From assembly GCA_035542155.1 (NCBI GenBank), contig DATKLX010000120.1:1-20143 (forward strand): a stretch of 20,143 bases of DNA, given 5' to 3'. Source of the DNA: DATKLX01 sp035542155 (GTDB lineage Bacteria; Chloroflexota; Anaerolineae; Anaerolineales; Anaerolineaceae). Every line of letters begins with the position of its first letter. Position 1 is the stretch's first letter. The position numbers and the translations under genes were made by a program. The notes under the pieces were generated by a model. It had not been told where the DNA came from and did not search any database. It saw nothing but the letters and a program-made list of their open reading frames with translations. Of this stretch, positions 1-7,291 are shown piece by piece.

Positions 1-1
1 A

Positions 2-133
2 TTGGGCCTCTCCTCGGATCGGGATGGCCCGTATTGGCTGCTGCGGGGAATTTCCGCGGTGATTGTCACAACAATGACCCTCTCGTTTGTTTTTTTGCAT
101 CCTTTTCCTTTTGGGGAGGATACTTATGGGTAA
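2..133 (+). CDS. C-terminal end of a possible membrane protein (partial)
   Basis: An open frame runs in from the left edge and ends with TAA at 131-133, giving the last 43 residues of a protein whose start lies outside the window. The visible part has a polar beginning, then one hydrophobic stretch of about 20 residues starting at WLLRG and a short tail ending in GEDTYG, which would fit a last transmembrane helix. I recognise no family. The other two plus-strand frames read less like protein. It could also be non-coding sequence that is open by chance, so confidence is low. Confidence 0.35.
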   Translation: MGLSSDRDGPYWLLRGISAVIVTTMTLSFVFLHPFPFGEDTYG

Positions 134-191
134 TCACCGATGATTTTTGACATGTTTTGGAAAAAATGGGAACGGTGAACCAGGCAACCCG

Positions 192-220
192 TTGACAAAT
201 TCCTTCTTCTGGGTTATAAT
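192..220 (+). promoter_or_regulatory. Consensus sigma-70 promoter of the tetR-phosphotransferase unit
   Basis: TTGACA at 192-197 and TATAAT at 215-220 are both perfect consensus hexamers and are separated by exactly 17 bp. Transcription should start near 227, giving a leader of about 28 nt before the ATG at 255. Such a strong promoter in front of a repressor-type gene suggests that expression is normally held down by a bound regulator. Confidence 0.85.
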
Positions 221-223
221 AAT

Positions 224-233
224 AACGGTCGTT
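224..233. promoter_or_regulatory. Candidate TetR-family operator
   Basis: An inverted repeat with arms AACG (224-227) and CGTT (230-233) separated by GT lies 3 bp after the -10 box and covers the expected transcription start. AACG/CGTT half-sites of this kind are common in operators of TetR-family repressors. Binding here would block RNA polymerase, which would fit autoregulation by the gene that follows. The repeat is short, so this is an inference from motif and position. Confidence 0.45.
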
Positions 234-254
234 CGTTTTTATTTTGGAGCTGCC

Positions 255-902
255 ATGTCCCCCAGACTCACCCCCAAAGGCGAGAACGCCCGCCAGCAAA
301 TCCTCGAAGCGGCATACCGGGTCTTCCTCGAAAAAGGCTATCACGCCGCCTCGATGCGCGATATCGCCGGGCGCTGCGGGATGACCACCGGCGGTTTGTA
401 CGCCCACTACGCCGGCAAAGAGGAGATCTTCACCGCGGTCCTCGCCGCGAATAATCCCTTTATGCGCGTCCTCCCCGCCCTGCAAGAGGCGGATGGCGAG
501 ACGGTCGAGGCCATCCTCCACGACGCCGCCCGCCGCATGGTTACCGCCCTGGGCGCCGACCGCGAGGCGCTCAACCTGATGTTCATCGAGATCGTCGAGT
601 TCCAGTGCGCGCATCTCAGCGACCTGTTCCCGGTCGTCTTTCCCCAGATCCTGCACCTCCTCGGCCGCGTCGCCGGCCTGCAAGGCGACCTGCGCCCCGA
701 AATCCCCCTGCCCGTGCTGGGACGTTCCTTCTTTGGCCTGATCTTCTCCTATTTCATGACCAATATCGTCCTGTCAGACCGCCTGCCCTTCGATCCAGAG
801 ACCCTCGACCAGTTTGTCGACATTTATCTGTATGGCATCCTGGCCTCCGGGCCGGCTGAAGGCGTCCCGGACGGCTCCCATCCAAACGAGGCGCAGCCAT
901 GA
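255..902 (+). CDS. TetR/AcrR-family transcriptional regulator
   Basis: A 215-residue protein of the usual TetR length. Residues 11-60 form the DNA-binding domain: a first helix with ILEAAYRVFLEKGY, then a helix-turn-helix around residues 33-53 with MRDIAGRCGMTTGGLYAHY, closely matching the family. The rest is the variable ligand-binding and dimerisation part, and its inducer cannot be read from sequence. The ATG at 255 is preferred over upstream in-frame codons because GGAG at 246-249 is well spaced and because the promoter at 192-220 would start transcription downstream of any earlier start. The stop overlaps the next start (ATGA at 899-902), so the two genes are translationally coupled, and the regulator probably controls both its own gene and the phosphotransferase in response to a small molecule, perhaps an antibiotic. 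That last point is inference. Confidence 0.95.
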   Translation: MSPRLTPKGENARQQILEAAYRVFLEKGYHAASMRDIAGRCGMTTGGLYAHYAGKEEIFTAVLAANNPFMRVLPALQEADGETVEAILHDAARRMVTALGADREALNLMFIEIVEFQCAHLSDLFPVVFPQILHLLGRVAGLQGDLRPEIPLPVLGRSFFGLIFSYFMTNIVLSDRLPFDPETLDQFVDIYLYGILASGPAEGVPDGSHPNEAQP

Positions 903-3742
903 GCGAAGCCACGCGAACTCAAACGACCTGGATCCTTCCCCTGGAATCCGAGCAGGCGACCCTGCCTTTCGCCGGCGGGAAAGGAGCCAACCTTGCCCAC
1001 CTGACTCGCGCCGGGCTGCCCGTCCCCGGCGGCTTTCTGGTCACCACCCAGGCCTACCAGGCCTTTGTCGAAGCGAACCACCTCACCGGTCAGATCCAGG
1101 CTGCCCTGCACGCCGGTGCGGTCGAAGACCCGGAGGCCCTCGAGCAGGCCTCCGCGCGCATCCGCGCCCTGTTCGCGGCAGGGACATTTCCCCCTGGCCT
1201 GGAAGAGGACCTCCTCGCCGCGTACGCCGGCCTCTCTGCAAGGGCTGACCGGGGCACCGGCCCGGAAAATCAGGGGGCGCAGACAGGTGAGCTCCTACCA
1301 GAATCTGGCCCGGTTCCCGTCGCGGTACGTTCCTCCGCCACCGCCGAAGACCTGCCGGACATGTCCTTCGCTGGCCAGCAGGACACCTATCTGAACGTGG
1401 TCGGCGGCCCGGTTCTGCTCCGGGCCGTGGTGAGCTGCTGGAGCAGCCTGTGGACCACGCGCGCCATCGGCTACCGCGCCCGCAACCACATCGACTCCCG
1501 GGAGGTTTCCCTGGCGGTGGTCGTCCAGGAGATGGTCCAGAGCCAGGCCTCCGGCGTGCTCTTTACCGCCAACCCGCTTAGCGGTCTGCGCAGCGAGACG
1601 GTCATCGACGCGACCCTCGGCCTGGGCGAAGCCCTGGTTTCCGGCCAGGTCGAGCCGGACCATTACGTGGTCGACACTACCTCAGGCCAGATCCGCTCGC
1701 GGAAACCGGGCGCCAAGGCCATCTCGATCCGCAGCCGGGCCGGCGGCGGGACGGTGACCGTTATGGAGAAGGCCCACGATCATCCGGCTCTTGCTGACGA
1801 GCAGGTCCTCGAGTTGGCCCACCTCGGACAGCAGGTCACCGCCCTGTATAGCCAGCCCCAGGACATCGAGTGGGCCTGGGCCGGCGGCCGCCTCTTCCTG
1901 CTCCAGTCCCGGCCGATCACCTCGCTCTACCCTGTTCCGGAGGGTTTTGGTCCCGACGACCTGCACGTGTTTTTTTCTTTCGGCGCCGTGCAGGGCATGC
2001 TCGACCCGATCACCCCCTTAGGCCTGGATGTATGGAAAACGATCTTCGCGGCTGGCGCGGGCCTGTTTGGCTACCATGTCAACGCCACCACGCAGATCGT
2101 GTTGTATTCGGCCGGCGAGCGCCTGTGGATCAATATCACCGGCCTGATCCGCAACACCGTCGGAAGGAAAATCGTTCCGGTCGCCCTGGAGATGATTGAG
2201 CCGTCCACCCGGCAGGCGCTCCTTTCGATCCTCGACGATCCCCGCCTCCAGCCCCAGCGCAGCGGCATCCGCCCGCGCACCGCGCTGCGCCTGACCGGTT
2301 TCGCCGCCCCCATGCTGGCCAACGTGCTGCTCAACCTGGCCGCGCCGGAAAAACGCCGGGCATCGATCGTTGCGGGCGGAGAACAGGTCCTGGAGCTGAT
2401 GCGCGAGCGAGTCCTGGCTGCGCAAAACACCCCCGATCGCGACGCCCGCCTGGCCGAGATCGCGGGTCTGCTGCCTCGGCTCGAGGAACAGAACCTGCGC
2501 TCCAACCTGATCCGCTTCGTTTCCACAGTCGTCGCCGGAATCGCGTCGTTCAACATCGTCGACCTACTGTCGAGGGGCCATTCCTCCGCGCAGACACCGG
2601 CAGAAGAGATTGGCTGGCAAAATGCGGTCCTCGAAATCTATCGCGGCCTGCCCCATAACCCGACCACGGAGATGGACCTGGAGCTGTGGAAGGCCGCCCA
2701 GGCCATCCACTCAGACCCCTCCTCTCTGCGGCTCTTCGAACAGCTTTCCCCCAGCGATCTGGCCGCCCGCTACCTGGCCGGCGACCTGCCGGAACCGGCC
2801 ATGCGCGCGATCGGCGCGTTTCTCGAGCGCTACGGCAGCCGCGGCCTGGGCGAGATCGATCCTGGCCGCCCACGCTGGCGCGAGGAACCCACCCACGTGA
2901 TCGATGCGATCGGCAGCTTCCTCCAGATCGATGACCCCCAGCGCGCTCCGGATCAGGTCTTCGCGCGTAGCGCAGAGAGCGCGGAAGAGGCAGTCGCCAG
3001 CCTGGTCGAGACTGCGCGCCGCTCCCGCGGCGGCTGGCTCAAAGCTCGCCTGGTGAGCTTCTTTGCCCGGCGGGCTCGCGCCCTCCTCGGGGCGCGGGAA
3101 AGCCCCAAGTTCTTCGCTGTGCGCATGTTCGCCATCCAGCGCCAGGCTCTGCTCGAGATCGGGGAGGAATACGTCCAGGCCGGCGAGCTGGACCGCGCTG
3201 ACGACCTGGTCTATCTCACCCTGGACGAGATCGAGCGCTTTGCCCGCGGCCCGGCAGAGCAGCGAGCCGGTCTGCGCGACGAGGCGAGCTGCCGCCGCGC
3301 GGTCTACCAGCGCGAGATGCTCCGCCGCCAGGTCCCGCGGCTGCTGCTCAGCGACGGGCGCGCCTTTTACAAGGGCGTGAGCCGCGCGGAATCCGGCCTT
3401 CAGGCCATCCAGGGCAGCCCGGTCTCGCCCGGGACCGCCGCCGGCCGGGTTCGGGTGGTGTTCGACCCCCGCCAGGCGCACCTCCAGCCGGGAGAAATCC
3501 TGGTCTGCCCGGGAACCGATCCCTCCTGGACCCCGCTCTTCCTGGCTGCATCGGGCCTGGTGATGGAGGTCGGCGGGATGATGACCCACGGCGCGGTGGT
3601 CGCGCGGGAATACGGCATCCCCGCCATCGTCGGGGTCGATCAGGCCACTCAGCGCCTCCAAACCGGTCAGAAGATCCGCATCGACGGCTCGACGGGCGAG
3701 ATTGATGTGTTAGAAGAACGAGATCCGAGAACCGAGAACTGA
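899..3742 (+). CDS. PEP synthase-like / rifampicin phosphotransferase-like enzyme
   Basis: A 947-residue dikinase-family protein. Residues 10-341 are the PPDK/PEP-synthase N-terminal ATP-grasp domain, with GGKGANL at 26-32, AVRSSATAEDLPDMSFAGQQ at 142-161, the segment SGVLFTANP near 218 and LQSRPIT at 335-341. A long helical middle follows. Residues about 830-940 form the swivelling phosphohistidine domain; the phosphate-carrying histidine should be His897 in MMTHGAVVAREYGIPA. The C-terminal PEP/pyruvate-binding barrel of true PEP synthase is absent, so this order (ATP-grasp, helical acceptor domain, His domain) matches rifampicin phosphotransferase and its uncharacterised relatives. Such enzymes split ATP and move the beta-phosphate through the histidine to an acceptor. 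The acceptor here is unknown; the central domain is longer and I cannot confirm rifampicin. The gene is coupled to the upstream tetR. Its last seven codons and stop lie in a heptamer repeat tract. Confidence 0.85.
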   Translation: MSEATRTQTTWILPLESEQATLPFAGGKGANLAHLTRAGLPVPGGFLVTTQAYQAFVEANHLTGQIQAALHAGAVEDPEALEQASARIRALFAAGTFPPGLEEDLLAAYAGLSARADRGTGPENQGAQTGELLPESGPVPVAVRSSATAEDLPDMSFAGQQDTYLNVVGGPVLLRAVVSCWSSLWTTRAIGYRARNHIDSREVSLAVVVQEMVQSQASGVLFTANPLSGLRSETVIDATLGLGEALVSGQVEPDHYVVDTTSGQIRSRKPGAKAISIRSRAGGGTVTVMEKAHDHPALADEQVLELAHLGQQVTALYSQPQDIEWAWAGGRLFLLQSRPITSLYPVPEGFGPDDLHVFFSFGAVQGMLDPITPLGLDVWKTIFAAGAGLFGYHVNATTQIVLYSAGERLWINITGLIRNTVGRKIVPVALEMIEPSTRQALLSILDDPRLQPQRSGIRPRTALRLTGFAAPMLANVLLNLAAPEKRRASIVAGGEQVLELMRERVLAAQNTPDRDARLAEIAGLLPRLEEQNLRSNLIRFVSTVVAGIASFNIVDLLSRGHSSAQTPAEEIGWQNAVLEIYRGLPHNPTTEMDLELWKAAQAIHSDPSSLRLFEQLSPSDLAARYLAGDLPEPAMRAIGAFLERYGSRGLGEIDPGRPRWREEPTHVIDAIGSFLQIDDPQRAPDQVFARSAESAEEAVASLVETARRSRGGWLKARLVSFFARRARALLGARESPKFFAVRMFAIQRQALLEIGEEYVQAGELDRADDLVYLTLDEIERFARGPAEQRAGLRDEASCRRAVYQREMLRRQVPRLLLSDGRAFYKGVSRAESGLQAIQGSPVSPGTAAGRVRVVFDPRQAHLQPGEILVCPGTDPSWTPLFLAASGLVMEVGGMMTHGAVVAREYGIPAIVGVDQATQRLQTGQKIRIDGSTGEIDVLEERDPRTEN

Positions 3743-3824
3743 GAACTACCCGTTACCCACTACCCCCTGCTTTTCGCTGCACTTTACGGTCTTCCGCTGA
3801 CAGCTAACGACTGATCACTACCCG
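3722..3824. repeat. Degenerate 7-bp-period tract spanning two convergent gene ends
   Basis: From 3722 to 3770 the sequence can be cut into seven consecutive heptamers, for example GAACCGA (3729-3735) followed by GAACTGA (3736-3742), then a C-rich variant with CCACTAC (3757-3763). From 3797 to 3824 a second series follows, with CTAACGA at 3804-3810 and CTGATCA at 3811-3817. The 26 bases between are less regular. The phosphotransferase stop (3740-3742) and the caspase stop (3804-3806) both lie inside these units. No hairpin terminator is evident in this convergent gap. Confidence 0.75.
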
Positions 3825-5615
3825 CCCCATCAGCCAGCCGACAAGCGCCATCACAAATATCAGGACAACGAGGATGGAAGGGGAGGAGGCCATCCCTGTT
3901 AGGTTCGCAATAAGGGTAAAACCGGCCACAGGCACTGCCCAGATCAAGGCCAGGCTGATGACGAGCTTCGTTAGAGCCTTGATCGGCAGAGCAGGGTCTT
4001 CCTGGCGCAGGGCCAGTGCGCTGGCCAGCCCGCCGACACCGCCGGCAAGAAAACTGCCCAGCAGCCGGCCAAGGGCTTTGCCTAGCTCCACAGTGGCATC
4101 CCAGCCAAGAAGGGTGTAATTGATGCCTGGAAAACTTTCAGCGAAAGATGCGGATAGCGCATCGGAAAATACCCCATCCAGGACCCAGGTGATGGCAAAA
4201 CCGGAGATCAAGAGGATCAGGATAATCCCGAAAGATCGTTTCTCCTGGCTCAGAGCCAGCCCGATCGCCATGCCGCTGATTGCCCCACCCACCAGGAAGC
4301 CAACCGTTATGCTTTGGGTATTCCAGGCGATCAGCCCTGCGACCAACCCACCCAAGGCCCAGCCTGCGGCGATCATCAGGATCTTCTTCTGCCGCGACCC
4401 TTGAAAAGCCTTCGCGAGAAAAGCGATCGTTCCATCCAATAACTGCCTACCGGTTTTCTGAACGGCGCCCGCGGGGTAGGCATTGACCGCGGCTGGCAGG
4501 GCCGTCTCTGGCTCAACGCCCGGCGCAGCCGCCGCCTCGCTGGCTGTTTCGGGAAGGATCTCTGCCTTTGGCTGTTCAGCCTCTGGAGCCTCAGCGGTAG
4601 AAGGAACAGCCTGCTGTCCAGCAGGCGCCGCTTCACCTGTCATGGGCGCTTCCCCCAGGCTCTCCGCGGCGGAGGAGGCCACCCGTCGGCTGTCGTCCTC
4701 GGCGAGGCGGGCGAGCGCTTCGCGCGCCGCCAGCGCCAGCCCGGGAGAGCTGGTTTGCAGCAGCCGTGCCAACTCGCGCACGGCTCCCTCGCGCACCCAC
4801 GGTCGCGGGTCCTCGATGGTCTGCTGCAAATCAGGAGGAAGCGCGGCGGCACGGACCACCGGATGGGGGTTATGGGCGATGACGATATCGCCCTGCTGCC
4901 CGTACGACCACTTGCTCGGCGTCTGGCGTGGGGTCGCGCTGATCACCTGCTCGTAGACGTAGTCGTACAGCTCGTCGAGCGTGATCTGGCCGTCGCTGTC
5001 CAGGTCGGCCTTTCCGCTGCTCAGCCCCTCGATCAAATGCCTGGTAAAGACCGAGTTCTCGGCCTGGCCGATCACCTGGTCGCCCTCCCAGGCATACTGG
5101 GTCGAATCGGTGGCGGTCAGAACCACCCGTCCAAAACCCGTCCCCTGGAAAGCCGCCGCGGTGCCCACGCTGCTCCCCGGCGCGCCCTTCATCCCCCGCG
5201 AGAAAGCCCCGCTGTGGCAGCAGTCCAGGATCAGCACCTGGCGCTTCGAGCGGCTGTTATCCATTTCCTCGGTAATAAAGCCGGCCGGGATCGCAGTCCC
5301 GCGCAGCAGGTTGGGCTCAGTGTCCTTGACCGCCAGGAAGAGCTGCCCGCGGTCGTCGCAGATGCCGTGGCCCGAAAAATACAGCACCAGGAGATCATCC
5401 CGGCCGCGGCCGGCGAAAAATTCCGAGATCGCCCGGCGGACGACCGCGCCCGGCTGGTTGACCAGGGCGGTCACCTCGTCGAAGCTGCCTACCTCGCTGC
5501 TGCGCAGGACTTCGGCCAGGCCGTTGACGTCGCTGTCCGGGGTGACCAGCCGTGAAAGCTGGGCGTCGCCATATTCGCTGTTTCCGATTACCAGGGCAAG
5601 CTTACGTCCTTCCAT
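3804..5615 (-). CDS. Caspase-like (C14) protease with HEAT-like and six-helix membrane regions
   Basis: A 603-residue multidomain protein. Residues 4-235 are a caspase/metacaspase p20-like domain: KLALVIGNSEY at the start, catalytic His83 in YFSGHG and catalytic Cys133 in LDCCHSGAF. Residues 204-215 read DLDSDGQITLDE, a complete EF-hand-type calcium loop (Asp at 1, 3, 5, Gly at 6, Ile at 8, Glu at 12) inside the protease module. Residues about 245-315 look like one or two HEAT repeats, then comes a linker rich in Ala, Pro and Glu to about 395, and then about six hydrophobic helices to the C-terminus. The start is taken as ATG 5615 because AAGGGGG lies 5 nt upstream; a GTG six bases earlier overlaps that site. 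It follows the EACC1-like gene by 15 bp. Caspase-like proteins in such pairs are thought to be effectors of conflict or cell-suicide systems; the membrane part may anchor the protease. Confidence 0.9.
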   Translation of the reverse strand: MEGRKLALVIGNSEYGDAQLSRLVTPDSDVNGLAEVLRSSEVGSFDEVTALVNQPGAVVRRAISEFFAGRGRDDLLVLYFSGHGICDDRGQLFLAVKDTEPNLLRGTAIPAGFITEEMDNSRSKRQVLILDCCHSGAFSRGMKGAPGSSVGTAAAFQGTGFGRVVLTATDSTQYAWEGDQVIGQAENSVFTRHLIEGLSSGKADLDSDGQITLDELYDYVYEQVISATPRQTPSKWSYGQQGDIVIAHNPHPVVRAAALPPDLQQTIEDPRPWVREGAVRELARLLQTSSPGLALAAREALARLAEDDSRRVASSAAESLGEAPMTGEAAPAGQQAVPSTAEAPEAEQPKAEILPETASEAAAAPGVEPETALPAAVNAYPAGAVQKTGRQLLDGTIAFLAKAFQGSRQKKILMIAAGWALGGLVAGLIAWNTQSITVGFLVGGAISGMAIGLALSQEKRSFGIILILLISGFAITWVLDGVFSDALSASFAESFPGINYTLLGWDATVELGKALGRLLGSFLAGGVGGLASALALRQEDPALPIKALTKLVISLALIWAVPVAGFTLIANLTGMASSPSILVVLIFVMALVGWLMGRVVISR

Positions 5616-5630
5616 GGACACCCCCTTGAT

Positions 5631-6056
5631 TCACTCGCTCGAAGCGCTTTTGGCGGCTGGCTGCAGTGCCTGGTTGATGGTGGTGACGAGCTGGTTGAGC
5701 TGAGCAGGCGACAGCGCGGTGGGCGAATATTCCAACTCGATCGAGCGGTCCGCCACCTGGGATTTGATTTTCACCGTCCGATTTTCGGCGCGCATCGTCC
5801 AGGACTGCAAAAGTTCGATGACTTTAGGCACAACCGCCGGAAGCATCACCACCGCCAGCGAGCCCAGCGTCACCAGGTCGGCAGATTTTGCGCCTTGCGG
5901 AGCGGGCCCACCTCTGACCAGCCCGGCCGACTCAACGTCCAGGTCCTGGAGCTCGATCAGCAACTGGCGCGCCAGGCGGTCGAGCGTGTCGGGGTCTTCA
6001 TCCGGACCCATTCCGAGCTGCAGGGTCAGGCTCACGGGTGTTTCGGAGGTTGGCAT
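5631..6056 (-). CDS. EACC1-like (effector-associated constant component) protein
   Basis: A 141-residue protein. The layout is a beta-rich start (PVSLTLQLGMGPDEDPDTL), a helix with LARQLLIELQDLDVE, then GGPAPQGAKSADLVTLGSLA, a hydrophobic helix (AVVMLPAVVPKVIELLQSW), and a basic beta-hairpin (RTVKIKSQVADRSIELEYS) before a last helix. To my reading this matches the EACC1 family, small proteins encoded beside caspase, trypsin-like and other effectors in predicted conflict systems and believed to be a fixed partner in activation. ATG 6056 is preferred to GTG 6059 because AAGGAG sits 7 nt upstream. It is the first gene of a two-gene unit with the caspase. The family assignment is from memory of sequence pattern; existence of the gene is near certain. 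Confidence 0.8.
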   Translation of the reverse strand: MPTSETPVSLTLQLGMGPDEDPDTLDRLARQLLIELQDLDVESAGLVRGGPAPQGAKSADLVTLGSLAVVMLPAVVPKVIELLQSWTMRAENRTVKIKSQVADRSIELEYSPTALSPAQLNQLVTTINQALQPAAKSASSE

Positions 6057-6113
6057 CACAGCACTCCTTTTATTATGACTGTTTTTACCATTGTACTACT
6101 AATACGGAAGAGC

Positions 6114-6148
6114 GAGAATCAGAAAAGAGAACGGAGAGCAGAGAGCAG
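6114..6148. repeat. Purine-rich heptamer tract upstream of the EACC1-like gene
   Basis: Five heptamer-length units, ending in two identical copies of AGAGCAG (6135-6141 and 6142-6148) preceded by AGAACGG and AGAAAAG. It lies in the 258-bp divergent gap between the EACC1-like gene and the thioesterase. No convincing promoter could be assigned in this gap for either gene: a TACAAT-like box at 6091-6096 (minus strand) and TAAAAT at 6230-6235 (plus strand) both lack a well-spaced -35. Confidence 0.6.
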
Positions 6149-6314
6149 TAAAATGTCCGAGTTGGGAATGGTGAGACGGAATTTGTGAAACCGGTTTAAG
6201 ATTGACCTGAAGAACTCCAAAGAAACCGTTAAAATAAACAATGAACGCCAGTGGGGTTTTCCACTGTGCTCCGTTCTCTTTTTTTATCTTACCTCCAGAA
6301 TAGGAGTTACTTCC

Positions 6315-6716
6315 ATGCCTTTAGAGCCCGGTTTGGTTGGGGAATATGAGATGGTCGTCCAGGACAGCGACACGGCGCGCACCTCGGGCGGGGAAAGCCT
6401 GCCGCCAGTGTTGAGCACCCCGCGCATGATCAGCCGGATGGAATTGACGGCGCACACCGCCATCCAGCCCTTCCTTAGTGATGGGCAGACCAGCGTGGGA
6501 ACGCTGGTCAACGTCCGCCATCTCGGCGCGACGCCGGTGGGGATGCAGGTCCGCTTCCGCGCCGAGCTGCTCGAGGTCGACCGGCGGCGTCTGCGCTTCA
6601 AGGTCGAGGCCTGGGACGAGGTAGAAAAGGTCGGCGAAGGGGAGCACGAGCGCTTCATCATCGACGCGGCTCGTTTCACCGAGCGCCTCGAGCAGAAGCG
6701 CGAGAGGTCCTCATAG
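6315..6716 (+). CDS. FlK-like hotdog-fold acyl-CoA thioesterase
   Basis: A 133-residue protein of the family that includes fluoroacetyl-CoA thioesterase FlK. These enzymes hydrolyse acyl-CoA thioesters, usually as dimers in the cytoplasm. The segments STPRMISRME, TSVGTLVNVRHLGATPVG and EGEHERFIID are typical. Thr35, Glu43 and His69 have exactly the relative spacing (8 and 26) of the FlK catalytic residues Thr42, Glu50 and His76, so the protein should be active. The substrate is unknown; most relatives do not act on fluoroacetate. TAGGAG at 6301-6306 gives a ribosome site 8 nt before the ATG. It is a single-gene unit, convergent with the acetyltransferase gene downstream. Confidence 0.9.
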   Translation: MPLEPGLVGEYEMVVQDSDTARTSGGESLPPVLSTPRMISRMELTAHTAIQPFLSDGQTSVGTLVNVRHLGATPVGMQVRFRAELLEVDRRRLRFKVEAWDEVEKVGEGEHERFIIDAARFTERLEQKRERSS

Positions 6717-6723
6717 CCATATA

Positions 6724-6746
6724 GTCCGGAAGAAATTTCTCTGGAC
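6724..6746. terminator. Possible bidirectional hairpin between convergent genes
   Basis: GTCCGGA (6724-6730) can pair with TCTGGAC (6740-6746), with one G-U pair, around a 9-nt loop. It lies in the 36-bp gap between the thioesterase stop and the stop of the convergent acetyltransferase. There is no clear T-run on either side, so intrinsic termination is uncertain. Confidence 0.35.
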
Positions 6747-6752
6747 GATCGT

Positions 6753-7283
6753 TTAGAGTGCTTTCTTCATCACCAGCACCACGCAATCTTTGATCCCGAA
6801 GCGCCGCGGCGGCCTTTTCTCGATCACGTGGAAGCCCATCTTTTCCCAGAAGGCGAGACCGCGGGTGTTCTGCTCGACCACCCCGAGCAGGATCGCCCGC
6901 GCCCCGCGCTGCCGGCACCACCCCGCCACAGCCCGGTAGAGCTGCCCGCCGGTCCCCTGCCCGCGATACGCCGGGTCGAGCTGCATCAGGCCGATAAACC
7001 AGTCCTCTGCTTCGGGATAGCCCCGGATCATGTCGACCAGCCCGATCATCTTTTCCGGCCCCGCGAAGGCGCCGATCACGAACTTATCTGCCGGGCTCTT
7101 CCCCGGCGGGAGATCGACCAGGACAGCCGCTGCCTCCTCCTCCGTGGGAGGCAGCCCGCTCACCAGCAGGCTGAAATCCTCGCAGCGCTGGTCCAGATCG
7201 AAGATCAGCGCTTCATCACCCGGGTGTAGATAGCGGGTGGTGAAACCGGGGATCGTAAACAGGTCCTTCTTATCTTTTTCCAC
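6753..7283 (-). CDS. GNAT-family N-acetyltransferase
   Basis: A 176-residue protein of the GNAT fold, transferring an acetyl group from acetyl-CoA to an amine. The pyrophosphate-binding loop is RGQGTG at residues 107-112, preceded by the usual beta strand with IGLMQLDPAY, and the C-terminal half has NTRGLAFWEKMGFHVIEK, the common motif B region. The substrate cannot be told. The only plausible start is GTG at 7283; no ribosome site is visible upstream. It begins 8 nt after the chemoreceptor stop, so translation probably depends on coupling to that gene and the two form one operon. No functional link with chemotaxis is evident. Confidence 0.9.
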   Translation of the reverse strand: MEKDKKDLFTIPGFTTRYLHPGDEALIFDLDQRCEDFSLLVSGLPPTEEEAAAVLVDLPPGKSPADKFVIGAFAGPEKMIGLVDMIRGYPEAEDWFIGLMQLDPAYRGQGTGGQLYRAVAGWCRQRGARAILLGVVEQNTRGLAFWEKMGFHVIEKRPPRRFGIKDCVVLVMKKAL

Positions 7284-7291
7284 GGGTTCAA

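Noticed and set aside
2711..3661. Minus-strand open frame (316 codons) opposite the phosphotransferase
   Set aside because: Composition typical of an antisense shadow, and it covers the conserved phosphohistidine domain on the other strand.
5619..5621. GTG at 5621 as caspase start
   Set aside because: It overlaps the only ribosome site; the ATG at 5615 has proper spacing.
6202..6235. TTGACC and TAAAAT as a promoter for the thioesterase
   Set aside because: The spacer is 22 bp, too long for a sigma-70 promoter.
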